NCBI GenBank assembly: GCA_038211505.1
Contig: JBBQVO010000165.1
Location: 1 to 7,673, forward strand
Reading direction: 5' to 3'
Length of the DNA: 7,673 nucleotides
From: JBBQVO01 sp038211505
GTDB lineage: Bacteria; Chloroflexota; Dehalococcoidia; DSTF01; JACRBR01
Position 1 is the stretch's first letter; each line of letters opens with the position of its first letter. Position numbers and translations under genes: made by a program. Positions 1-5,630 of the stretch are shown in pieces. The notes under the pieces are model-generated. The model did no database searches and was not told where the DNA came from. It was given only the letters and a program-made list of their open reading frames with translations.

Positions 1-396
1 GAGGCAGAGCAGACCGGTGCCGGCCTCGATGCGGTGGCGTCCGAGGTTGGACTGCCCGTAGATCAGGTCGAGGCGATTCGTGCGAGCCAGTTCGCAGCGT
101 CGACGGAGACGGACACAACACTAGCGGTCGCTGTCGATACCGCTCCGGGTCCGGACGAGCTGGCGCAGCTGGACGATCGTCGTGTGGTCGTACTGGGGGT
201 GCTGTCACGTCTGAGTCCCGCGCACCGCGAACTGCTGACGCGCTACTACGGCATCGGACGCCCGGCCATGACGATGCGGGCGATTAGCGCAGAGATGCAC
301 CTGACGACCCAGCGCCTCTATCAGCTCAAGGCAGAGGGACTACGCCAACTTCGGCACCCGAGCGCCCGCCGCCTTCTGCTTGACTACGCCGCATGA
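1..396 (+). CDS. Sigma-70 family RNA polymerase sigma factor, C-terminal part (5' end outside window)
   Basis: The reading frame is open from base 1, so the GTG at 34 is probably not the real start and the gene begins left of the window. The first ~30 residues resemble sigma region 3 (ASEVGLPVDQVEAIR, a helix-turn-helix repeat followed by a Thr/Asp-rich linker). The last ~75 look like region 4: LSPAHRELLTRYYGIG, then the -35-binding helix-turn-helix (TMRAISAEMHLTTQRLYQLK) and the closing LRQLRHP. This part of a sigma factor binds the -35 element and directs core polymerase to promoters. Having region 3 argues against an ECF sigma and for a group 2/3-type or divergent primary-like factor. The stop overlaps the next start (ATGA at 393-396), so it is probably co-translated with the XRE gene. 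The family is clear; the subgroup is not. Confidence 0.8.
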   Translation, partial: EAEQTGAGLDAVASEVGLPVDQVEAIRASQFAASTETDTTLAVAVDTAPGPDELAQLDDRRVVVLGVLSRLSPAHRELLTRYYGIGRPAMTMRAISAEMHLTTQRLYQLKAEGLRQLRHPSARRLLLDYAA

Positions 397-707
397 CACC
401 GTCGCGCCGTTCCACTGGCGGCTCACTGGGGAAGAGGGACTCAACGGGAAAGATGCGGGCGGCGGTTGACCGACCCGTACGAAGCCGCACGCGCAGGGAC
501 GCCGTCTCCGCCGCCTTCGGCGCGCGCATCCGCAAGCTCCGTCAGAATGCCGGCATGAGTCAGGCAGAGCTCGCGGGCGACAAGCTGACCCGCTTCGCGA
601 TCTCGAAGATCGAGTCCGGCGCCTCGATGCCGACGCTAGAGACCCTCGACTATCTCGCGTCGCGCCTGGGCGTCACCATGCGCGATCTACTCCCGCCCGG
701 CTTCTAG
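393..707 (+). CDS. XRE-family helix-turn-helix transcriptional regulator
   Basis: This 104-aa protein has a basic, probably disordered N-terminus (residues 1-38, many Arg/Ser) followed by one HTH_3/XRE domain at about 41-100. The domain shows FGARIRKLRQNAGMSQAELA, then the recognition-helix region RFAISKIESGASMP and the closing TLETLDYLASRLGVTMRDLL. Such proteins bind operator DNA as dimers, usually as repressors. The ATG overlaps the stop of the sigma gene (ATGA), which implies translational coupling and possibly joint control of one regulon. A start inside the basic tail (Met21) is possible. Its stop lies in a CTAG at 704-707 that is shared with the stop of a decayed minus-strand XRE gene. 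Family assignment is firm; target and ligand are unknown. Confidence 0.85.
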   Translation: MTPSRRSTGGSLGKRDSTGKMRAAVDRPVRSRTRRDAVSAAFGARIRKLRQNAGMSQAELAGDKLTRFAISKIESGASMPTLETLDYLASRLGVTMRDLLPPGF

Positions 708-858
708 TCCTCGGGGACGAGAGGCTCACGCAGCGGTCACGCCGCCTTCATCGCCAGATACCCGAGGCTCTTGAGTCCGGGACTGATCTTTCCGAGTCCC
801 CCGCGCTCACGTGCGCGAGCGTGAAAATGGTGCTCCGAGTTCTGTCTTGCGAGACGTG
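704..858 (-). pseudogene. Decayed XRE-family regulator (C-terminal remnant)
   Basis: On the minus strand this stretch aligns along its length with the 3' half of the intact XRE gene at 6090-6344. Both contain an identical 27-base run (764-790 and 6147-6173) encoding LGKISPGLKSL, and an identical 18-base run at the stop (704-721 and 6090-6107) encoding LVPED plus stop. Here the frame is broken: after GLKSLGYLAMKAA a stop intervenes, and small indels shift the LVPED tail out of frame. The HTH part is corrupted and the similarity fades near 855, so the N-terminal third is missing. It is convergent with the intact XRE gene at 393-707. A relic is well supported; any residual function is doubtful. 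Confidence 0.7.
764..790 (+). repeat. 27-bp exact repeat, left copy
   Basis: Identical to 6147-6173 in the same orientation. It is the most conserved part of the XRE relic and encodes the LGKISPGLKSL segment on the minus strand. Confidence 0.85.
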
Positions 859-882
859 CTGGCGCCAATCGGAACCGATCGC

Positions 883-901
883 CCCGTTCAGACAGAACGG
901 G
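883..901 (-). terminator. Hairpin across the pip stop codon (weak terminator candidate)
   Basis: CCCGTTC and GAACGGG form a perfect 7-bp stem around a 5-base loop, spanning the last codons and stop of the aminopeptidase gene. No T-tract follows on the minus strand, so this is not a canonical intrinsic terminator. It may only protect the 3' end or be chance in GC-rich DNA. Confidence 0.3.
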
Positions 902-1856
902 CGAACGCATCGGTAGCGCGGACGAGTTCCACAGTGATACCCCCGCCACCGTGGCCTTCGTCATCGACGACGACCGTTCTTGCGTGTGGCAACGCCTGCC
1001 CCAGCGTCCACATGTTGCCGATCGGGGCCTGAAAGTCGAACCGTCCGTTCACCAGGACGAGCGGGATGCTCGCCAGTCGCTCGGCTTCTCGTAGCAGCTC
1101 CCCGTCCTCCAGGAAGCCGTTGTGACGCACGTAGTGCGTGACGAGACGGGCGAAGGCGATCGCGTACGCGCTGTTACGGAAGCGCCGGTCCAGCCCGGTG
1201 CGCGGTGGCCAGTGCGGCGTCGCGGACTCCCAGAGGCACCAGGCGTCAGCGGCGCGCTGTCTGACCGCACGGTCGGGGTCATTGAGCAGCCGGTGGTACG
1301 ACTCCACGATGTCATTGCCGCGGCTTTCCGGCGGCACGGCAGCGCACAACTGATCCCACTGCTCGGGGAAGAACGCGGCCACGCCGCCGCGGAAGGCCCA
1401 GTCGAATTCGGAATGTCGTCCGGTCGTGACGCCGAAGAGCACCATCTCGCTTACGTGGCGCGGGTGCGCCTCCGCATACGCGAGGGCGAGCGTGCTGCCC
1501 CACGACCCGCCGAGCACCAGCCATTGCTGGACACCGAGTTCGCGGCGAAGCAGTTCGGCATCGGCGACGAGGTTCTGGGTCGTGTTCGCGCTGAGTTCCG
1601 TTTCTGGCTCGCTCGCATGCGGCGTGCTCCGTCCGCATCCCCGCTGATCAAAGAGAACGATGCGGTAGATCCGGGGATCGAACAGCCGCCGGAACCACGT
1701 TGCGGCACCGGACCCGGGGCCGCCGTGGAAGACGAGAGCGACCTTTCCGGAAGGGTTCCCGCAGGTCTCCCAGTAGATGTGGTTGCCATCGCCTACCGCG
1801 AGCGTGCCGTGATCGTACGGTTCGATCTGTGGGTAGCGGTCGGTGCTTATCGACAT
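888..1856 (-). CDS. pip: Prolyl aminopeptidase (proline iminopeptidase), alpha/beta hydrolase
   Basis: This 322-aa cytosolic serine peptidase would release N-terminal proline from peptides. It has the family's usual length and all its marks: oxyanion motif HGGPG (44-48), DQRGCGRS (70-77), nucleophile elbow GGSWGS with Ser118, catalytic Asp274 in NGRFD, and His302 in EGHGG. WCLWE (206-210) matches the cap-domain segment whose Glu binds the free amino group of substrates. The start at 1856 fits the usual N-terminus (YPQIEPYDHGTLAVGDGNHIYWE). There is no Shine-Dalgarno sequence, but a -10-like CATACT lies 6 bases upstream, so the mRNA may be leaderless. It is intact, downstream of and on the same strand as the 172-aa gene, and probably serves general peptide catabolism rather than its neighbours. 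Confidence 0.95.
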   Translation of the reverse strand: MSISTDRYPQIEPYDHGTLAVGDGNHIYWETCGNPSGKVALVFHGGPGSGAATWFRRLFDPRIYRIVLFDQRGCGRSTPHASEPETELSANTTQNLVADAELLRRELGVQQWLVLGGSWGSTLALAYAEAHPRHVSEMVLFGVTTGRHSEFDWAFRGGVAAFFPEQWDQLCAAVPPESRGNDIVESYHRLLNDPDRAVRQRAADAWCLWESATPHWPPRTGLDRRFRNSAYAIAFARLVTHYVRHNGFLEDGELLREAERLASIPLVLVNGRFDFQAPIGNMWTLGQALPHARTVVVDDEGHGGGGITVELVRATDAFARSV

Positions 1857-1862
1857 GCCCTG

Positions 1863-1868
1863 AGTATG
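1863..1868 (-). promoter_or_regulatory. Possible -10 element for leaderless pip transcript
   Basis: On the minus strand CATACT ends exactly 6 bases before the pip ATG, the spacing expected when transcription starts at the A of ATG. The XRE gene at 6344 has AATACT at the same distance. I see no convincing -35. Confidence 0.25.
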
Positions 1869-1917
1869 CGTCGAAAACGCCGACCCGCGGACGTTACTGA
1901 CTCCCGCGCGGTCGCGA

Positions 1918-2436
1918 TCACACGCCTCCGTCTACACCCGTGGGCGGCTCGCTTCCGGTCAGTTCGCGATATGCATCCGCGCAGGCCTTACGAAAGTCCG
2001 CGAAGTACCGGCCACACGCGATGTGATACCGACCTCCGGCAGCGTCGAGGTAAATGCCACACGCGGCCCGCCGCCCCGGCAGATCTACGTCGAAGGCTTC
2101 GCGAATTGCGTACTGGTGGACCAGCGAACTGCGGAAGTCTCGGTACACGTTGAGGCCCCCGTCGAGCAGCTCCGCGTAGGCCGGACCGAGGCGGCGGAAG
2201 AAGAACTCGAAACTGGCCCGTTCCTCGTGCTTCACAGGTTTCACGTTCGTGATCCGCCTGACGAACCAACCCATGAACTCGGTGAACGTCAGCAGGCCCA
2301 GCGCGGCGAGCACGTTCTCGCTCGGACCGGTGTCGGCGCGCGCGATCACGCGCTCAAGGTCGTGAGTCATGAAGCCAAACACGTATTCCTTGAACACGCG
2401 CCGGACCTCCTCGGACGAGAACACGGGGCGCGCCAT
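1918..2436 (-). CDS. Hypothetical protein with an R-x4-H (HEPN-like) motif
   Basis: I do not recognise this 172-aa protein with confidence. It looks mainly alpha-helical, with no signal peptide. A hydrophobic helix (about 41-60, LAALGLLTFTEFMGWFV) is followed by a basic stretch (KPVKHEER) and FEFFFRRLGPAYAELL. The most telling segment is NVYRDFRSSLVHQYAIRE: Arg102 and His107 form R-x4-H, the spacing of the RNase motif of HEPN-fold proteins. The C-terminal part (YLDAAGGRYHIACGRYFADF) resembles two beta strands and a closing helix. The ATG at 2436 (MARPVFSSEEVRRVF) is the first usable start. It lies 34 bp after the 86-aa gene and 61 bp before pip. The HEPN link is inference from a short motif; a structural role without nuclease activity is equally possible. 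Confidence 0.65.
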   Translation of the reverse strand: MARPVFSSEEVRRVFKEYVFGFMTHDLERVIARADTGPSENVLAALGLLTFTEFMGWFVRRITNVKPVKHEERASFEFFFRRLGPAYAELLDGGLNVYRDFRSSLVHQYAIREAFDVDLPGRRAACGIYLDAAGGRYHIACGRYFADFRKACADAYRELTGSEPPTGVDGGV

Positions 2437-2470
2437 CGGACAAGTGGATCAGAAGTCGCCGAGCGGGGTC

Positions 2471-2731
2471 CTACTTGAGTCCGCGGGCAGGAGGCGGGAC
2501 ATAGGGTGCACCCATCGGGTTTCCAGTCAGCCGGACGATCTCGTCGGGCTTAAACGGCGTGTCGATGGTCGCCCTGACTGCTTCAAGCGCATACCTGAAA
2601 TTCGCTAGCGCCCTGGCCAACGTCTCCTTAATGACATGCTCGGCGGCGATCGCCGATGACAACATGCCGCTGAACCCGCAATTACCCTTCAGCGTACGAC
2701 TCGAGGTGACAGCGGAGGATTTTCCTCCCAT
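2471..2731 (-). CDS. Hypothetical small protein (86 aa)
   Basis: This is an unrecognised small protein. The middle is a long amphipathic helix (AEHVIKETLARALANFRYAL, about 30-49), followed by TIDTPFKPDEIVRLTG and a Pro-rich tail (APYVPPPARGLK). It lies 34 bp upstream of, and on the same strand as, the 172-aa gene, so they may share a transcript. The ATG at 2731 is the first possible start after an in-frame stop, but no ribosome-binding site precedes it; Met23 (MLSSAIAAEH) is an alternative. An overlapping plus-strand frame (2559-2825) shares the same third codon positions, so GC3 cannot decide between them. I prefer this strand because its charged-residue pattern is more protein-like. Confidence 0.5.
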   Translation of the reverse strand: MGGKSSAVTSSRTLKGNCGFSGMLSSAIAAEHVIKETLARALANFRYALEAVRATIDTPFKPDEIVRLTGNPMGAPYVPPPARGLK

Positions 2732-2840
2732 TCCGGTTGCGATGAAGCGTTGGACTTCAGCCGCTGGTCAACTGCTCTGTAAGCTGCTCATGAGCTCCGG
2801 CTCGCTCGCCGATGTCCTGAGCTAAACCCCGGAAGGGTCC

Positions 2841-2851
2841 CCACTAGGTGG
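2841..2851. terminator. Weak hairpin downstream of the Arg-rich gene
   Basis: CCAC-TAG-GTGG forms a short perfect stem, and a T-rich run (TTCCTTT) follows on the plus strand. It lies just beyond the stop of the minus-strand gene ending at 2861. The stem is too short for a confident intrinsic terminator. Confidence 0.2.
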
Positions 2852-2860
2852 AGGGTTCCT

Positions 2861-3511
2861 TTACGCGCCTCGATTTCGGTTGGCTGGACGACGAGGCAAT
2901 TGGGCGAGAGTGAATTCCGTAAACGGATGAGCTAGAGGCGGACGATCTTCGGAGCCGAAACTGAGCGCCGTGCCGTCGCGCAGCTGCAACTCAACGTAGA
3001 TCCAATACCCGGCGCGGTACGCGGCGGCTAGGCCATCCAGAGTTTCCGACAGCTCATGAGTGACCTGGGGCCCATCGGTCCACGTGCTGTGTGTGGCCCG
3101 CGTGATTTGCGCCAGCTCATTGTCGGCCGCTATCAGGCGTAGCCCGCCAATGTGGCCGTGTGCGGTATTCGCGTCGTTGGGCGCGAAGAGCACGCGATCG
3201 AGTCGAGTCGGACTGGACACACCTCGGTTCAGCCACCGCTTTCGTGACCTGGCACGACGATCATTCGCTAGACGATCATCGATCAAGTCAATCATCGCTG
3301 CGCGCGCATCGCGTTCTGCGAGTCTGCGGCTGTGCACGTGTGCGGCGCGACGCACCGCACGTTCGCTGACTAGAAGACGACGGCGGTATTTCGTACGCTC
3401 CTTCATGAGCACCTGCGGGGACAGGCGCGCCACGGCGGAATAGAGCCGCTGGCCTACACCGTGGGGCACTTCCGAACGGGTGAACGGGAACATCTCGCGC
3501 CTATCGGCCAT
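2861..3511 (-). CDS. Hypothetical Arg-rich protein (216 aa with this start)
   Basis: This protein is not recognised. Its N-terminal half is very basic and helical (KERTKYRRRLLVSERAVRR, then SRRLAERDARAAMIDLIDDR). The C-terminal half looks like a small alpha/beta domain: GLRLIAADNELAQI, VTHELSETLDGLAAAYRAGY, then strands WIYVELQLRDGTALSFG. No transmembrane segment or known catalytic motif is visible. The frame is open up to an ATG at 3673 (270 aa), but that start would overlap the divergent zinc-protein gene, and the extra N-terminus is Cys/Arg-rich and poorly protein-like. I chose the ATG at 3511 (MADRREMFPF); a GTG at 3568 is also possible. None has a clear ribosome-binding site. The basic half could bind nucleic acid, but this is only suggested by composition. 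Confidence 0.55.
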   Translation of the reverse strand: MADRREMFPFTRSEVPHGVGQRLYSAVARLSPQVLMKERTKYRRRLLVSERAVRRAAHVHSRRLAERDARAAMIDLIDDRLANDRRARSRKRWLNRGVSSPTRLDRVLFAPNDANTAHGHIGGLRLIAADNELAQITRATHSTWTDGPQVTHELSETLDGLAAAYRAGYWIYVELQLRDGTALSFGSEDRPPLAHPFTEFTLAQLPRRPANRNRGA

Positions 3512-3624
3512 GCGTATCGAACTGAGGATGCGATTGAGCGCGCCCGCGCCAGTCAAGAGCCTAGCCACCCCTGTGTCGTAGCACGAAATGCGCGACTCGC
3601 CGCGGTACGGCAAGATGACCCGCG

Positions 3625-3975
3625 ATGTCGAACGACAGGTCCGCTGAGGCATTTCGTGCGGGCACGGCCACATGTCCGATCTGCTACCACCCGGTTTCGG
3701 ACTCAGTGGACCAAAAGAGGCGCAAGTCTCTCGCGGGTGTCGAGAACGCCACCTTCGTCTTCAAATGCGTACCCTGCGGCAAGGCGGCGCGCGGGGTCCT
3801 AATGACCGACCCCGGACTCTCTCCGAGACAGAAGCGCTGGCTTGAGGCAGAGGCAGCTCGCAAGGCGGATGCAGCCAAGCCGATCGAGTGCTCCGGCTAC
3901 GAGCAAAACAGGGATGGTCTCGGCATGAACGACAAAGAGTGCCGAGTCTGCCACCGTCCGGAGAACGCGCACTAA
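3625..3975 (+). CDS. Small zinc-binding protein with paired Cys clusters
   Basis: This 116-aa soluble protein has two apparent zinc sites. The first is CPIC (17-20) with CVPC (48-51), a classic treble-clef/zinc-ribbon spacing. The second is ECSGYEQNRDGLG with Cys89, then CRVC (106-109), His110 and a terminal His116. A charged helix lies between them (RQKRWLEAEAARKADAAK). This suggests a small structural Zn protein, perhaps a nucleic-acid or protein adaptor; I cannot name a family. The ATG at 3625 lacks a good ribosome-binding site but is the natural start before the first CxxC. It is divergent from the Arg-rich gene across a ~110-bp gap that may hold both promoters. It precedes the Ntn-hydrolase cluster on the same strand, but 310 bp away, so it is probably a separate unit. 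Confidence 0.65.
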   Translation: MSNDRSAEAFRAGTATCPICYHPVSDSVDQKRRKSLAGVENATFVFKCVPCGKAARGVLMTDPGLSPRQKRWLEAEAARKADAAKPIECSGYEQNRDGLGMNDKECRVCHRPENAH

Positions 3976-4252
3976 GCGAGCGTCGCCGCCCATACCGAAG
4001 CAGCGATACTAGTGGGAATCAAACTGCGCAGCGGGACACCGAGCTGCTTGGAAAGAAACGCCAATGTCCTGATGCGCGGCGCCACGCGCCAAGCTCAAGG
4101 GCCAAGGCCTCTCGCGGTCTCACTGGATAGCAGACCGCTATTGCGGCGAGCATCTTCCTGTGCCTGGCGGTGGCCAAATACGGAGCCGCAGGCACGCAGT
4201 TAACAGGTAGCGTCCCGCCGGCTTTCAACATCGAGCTAGACACGCCATGACA
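3976..4252. other. Stretch without a confident gene
   Basis: Between the zinc protein and the hairpin before the Ntn-hydrolase I find no convincing gene. Short frames here are broken by stops or unlike protein. The only suggestive piece is a plus-strand frame without ATG, 4131-4250, which encodes a hydrophobic run (AIAASIFLCLAVA) and ends in TGA overlapping the ATG at 4247. It may be the tail of a decayed membrane or secreted protein. Promoter signals for the cluster are expected here, but I cannot point to one with confidence. Confidence 0.4.
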
Positions 4253-4278
4253 CCCGTGCCGGCACCTTCCGGCACGGG
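4253..4278 (+). promoter_or_regulatory. Perfect 10-bp hairpin abutting the Ntn-hydrolase ribosome-binding site
   Basis: CCCGTGCCGG and CCGGCACGGG are exact reverse complements around a 6-base loop (CACCTT). The right arm ends in GGG at 4276-4278, the first three bases of the Shine-Dalgarno sequence GGGAG (4276-4280) before the ATG at 4286. The structure could limit ribosome access, act as a protein-binding site, or end upstream transcription; no T-tract follows. The repeat is directly visible; its role is inferred. Confidence 0.6.
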
Positions 4279-4285
4279 AGAGGTC

Positions 4286-4849
4286 ATGACGGCAATCGCA
4301 GGCATCGTCGAGCAGGGTCGGGTCTACATCGGCGGCGATAGCGCCGGCACCGACGGCCGCTACGGCCAGCAGGTCCGCAGCGACCGCAAGGTATTTCGCA
4401 AGGACGACTTCATCTTCGGCGGTTGCGGGTCTGCGCGTGTGAACAACCTCCTGCGCTTTCGGCTCGACCCGCCCAAGCCCTACGACTGGGAGGACCTGGC
4501 CAACCGCGACCACGCGCTCGCGTTCATGTCGACCCGCTTCGTCGAAGTGGTCCGATCGTGTCTGCGCGAGTACGGCGCCCAGATGAACGTTCACGGCGAG
4601 AGCCAGTTCGGCGCCGCGTTCCTTGTGGGCTTCCGGGGCTGCCTATACAAGGTCGACGGCGACTACCAGGTCGCGGTCAGTGAGGATCCTTTCGATGCGA
4701 CCGGGGCGGGGGAGATGATCGCTCTCGGTTCGCTGCACAGCACTGTCGGCACAGGCCTCGGACCCCAGCGGCGTCTGGAGATGGCGCTGCAGGCGGCATC
4801 TCGCTACAACGCCTCGGTCCGCCCACCCTTCGTCATCGAGTCGCTCTGA
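4286..4849 (+). CDS. Ntn-hydrolase, HslV/proteasome-beta-like peptidase
   Basis: This is an N-terminal-nucleophile protein of the HslV/proteasome beta superfamily, about 187 aa and close to HslV in size. The frame opens at 4247, but I place the start at the ATG at 4286. It has a good Shine-Dalgarno (GGGAG, 5 bases away), and removing Met then exposes Thr1 (TAIAGIVEQG). Counting from Thr1, IGGDSAG gives Asp17 and DRKVF gives Lys34, matching the Thr1/Asp17/Lys33 set with one inserted residue. The fold continues with FIFGGCGSARVNNLLRF, FGAAFLVGFRGCLYKVDGDY, ATGAGEMIALGSL (GAG where HslV has GSG) and the closing SVRPPFVIESL. No HslU-type ATPase is visible. The stop overlaps the 53-aa gene (TGATG). 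The family is firm; substrate and assembly are unknown. Confidence 0.85.
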   Translation: MTAIAGIVEQGRVYIGGDSAGTDGRYGQQVRSDRKVFRKDDFIFGGCGSARVNNLLRFRLDPPKPYDWEDLANRDHALAFMSTRFVEVVRSCLREYGAQMNVHGESQFGAAFLVGFRGCLYKVDGDYQVAVSEDPFDATGAGEMIALGSLHSTVGTGLGPQRRLEMALQAASRYNASVRPPFVIESL

Positions 4850-5010
4850 TGGTGCCGCAGGCAGCAACGCCGCCGCGCTACGAACTCCGCGCATTAGGTG
4901 GCGTCGATCCACTTCAGACGCTGCGCATCCTTGAACGTCGTGCCGCTGCGACCACGGTCATTGCCGCGGGCGGTAGGGCGCTGCGAACGCTCCTGCGGGC
5001 ATCGCGCTGA
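4849..5010 (+). CDS. Hidden small protein (53 aa) between overlapping neighbours
   Basis: This short frame starts at ATG 4849-4851, overlapping the Ntn-hydrolase stop by one base (TGATG). It ends at TGA 5008-5010, overlapping the next ATG in exactly the same way. It fills the gap between the two genes completely, a strong sign of a real, translationally coupled gene. The peptide begins MVPQAATPPRYELRALGG and continues with a helical, Arg-rich part (LQTLRILERRAAA, then GGRALRTLLRASR). It has no Cys, signal peptide or known motif, and I do not recognise it. It could be a partner or substrate-adaptor of the Ntn-hydrolase, but position is the only evidence. Confidence 0.65.
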   Translation: MVPQAATPPRYELRALGGVDPLQTLRILERRAAATTVIAAGGRALRTLLRASR

Positions 5011-5468
5011 TGGCTGCGACACAGTTGCGGCCTCAGTTCAAGTTCGAGCGCGGGTCACGAAGGCTGTCACGGTCGTACGCCTCGGTCACTGCGGCGCTCG
5101 ATGACATCGAGCATCACATCGAGCACCTCGCCGAAACTGGCTTCGGCGGCCTTCGCTTGGTCGAGGTTACCGGAGAGGACGTGGAGATCGTCGCTGACAC
5201 CCACGACGCATTCCGCGCGCTGATCCGCGAGCGCCTGATGGGCTGGACGCCGACCTACGAGCTGTGGGCGGACCGCAATCTGATCGGCGAGTTCGAATCC
5301 ATCAGCGATGCGGTGGAGGGGATCCGCGCAATCTACCCAAAGGGGCGCGTCGCCATCGATGCGCTCCGTGACCTCCGGATCCTCGAGGGACGCGCACAGG
5401 GATCGACGACCATCCTCGTCCTCGGCGGTGATTGGCTCCGAGTGTTGCTTCGTGAAGGCGACCAGTAG
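5010..5468 (+). CDS. Hypothetical protein (152 aa) in the Ntn-hydrolase cluster
   Basis: This is a soluble alpha/beta protein that I do not recognise. The N-terminal part has a basic tail (QFKFERGSRRLSRSYASV), an acidic helix (AALDDIEHHIEHLAETGF) and a strand pair (LRLVEVTGEDVEIVADT). The second half begins at MGWTPTYELWADRNLIGEF, followed by a helix (ISDAVEGIRAIYPKG) and a final strand-helix (TTILVLGGDWLRVLL). The two halves could be repeats of a small domain, but I see no clear internal identity. The ATG at 5010 shares a base with the preceding TGA (TGATG), which supports this start and coupling to the 53-aa gene. No active-site motif is visible. Confidence 0.75.
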   Translation: MAATQLRPQFKFERGSRRLSRSYASVTAALDDIEHHIEHLAETGFGGLRLVEVTGEDVEIVADTHDAFRALIRERLMGWTPTYELWADRNLIGEFESISDAVEGIRAIYPKGRVAIDALRDLRILEGRAQGSTTILVLGGDWLRVLLREGDQ

Positions 5469-5498
5469 GTGGCACACATGAACCGGAGGTGCGAGCGA

Positions 5499-5630
5499 AT
5501 GTCGGCCTTGGACGGCTCCAGGCGCATCGCTCTTCGCTCGTCTACGGCACGTCAGAAGTCCTCGCAGCCCACGGTGCGAGTGACTCCCTCGTTCCCGGCA
5601 CACGTGAGTAGCCTGGGTCTCCCCCGATGA
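5499..5630 (+). CDS. Hidden small ORF (43 aa) with strong ribosome-binding site
   Basis: ATG 5499 is preceded by GGAGGT (5485-5490) at an 8-base spacing, the best Shine-Dalgarno site in the window. The frame ends at TGA 5628-5630, overlapping the next gene's ATG (ATGA at 5627-5630). An upstream in-frame ATG at 5478 also has a fair site (AGGTGG) and would give 50 aa. The peptide (MSALDGSRRIALRSS, ending HVSSLGLPR) is Ser/Arg-rich with no recognised motif. It may act as a leader that couples translation to the 101-aa gene rather than as a protein. The codon content alone would not convince; the signals at both ends do. Confidence 0.45.
   Translation: MSALDGSRRIALRSSTARQKSSQPTVRVTPSFPAHVSSLGLPR

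Noticed and set aside
1122..2153. Long plus-strand frame (343 aa)
   Set aside because: It lies antisense to pip and part of the 172-aa gene, has low-complexity Arg/Pro/Ala content, and pip is certain from its full catalytic set.
2559..2825. Plus-strand frame of 88 aa opposite the 86-aa gene
   Set aside because: Its sequence is less protein-like and has no ribosome-binding site. Shared third codon positions explain why it stays open. It remains a weak alternative.
3060..3443. Plus-strand frame of 127 aa
   Set aside because: It is antisense to the Arg-rich gene, and its Ser/Arg/Cys runs are typical of a shadow frame.
4247..4285. Upstream ATG for the Ntn-hydrolase (adds 13 residues)
   Set aside because: It would bury the Thr nucleophile, its codons fall in a perfect hairpin, and the ATG at 4286 has the ribosome-binding site.
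4019..4594. Minus-strand frame of 191 aa
   Set aside because: Its N-terminal half is the complement of the Ntn-hydrolase gene, and the rest shows no domain.
5067..5603. Minus-strand frame of 178 aa
   Set aside because: It is antisense to the 152-aa gene, which has stop/start coupling and a better composition.
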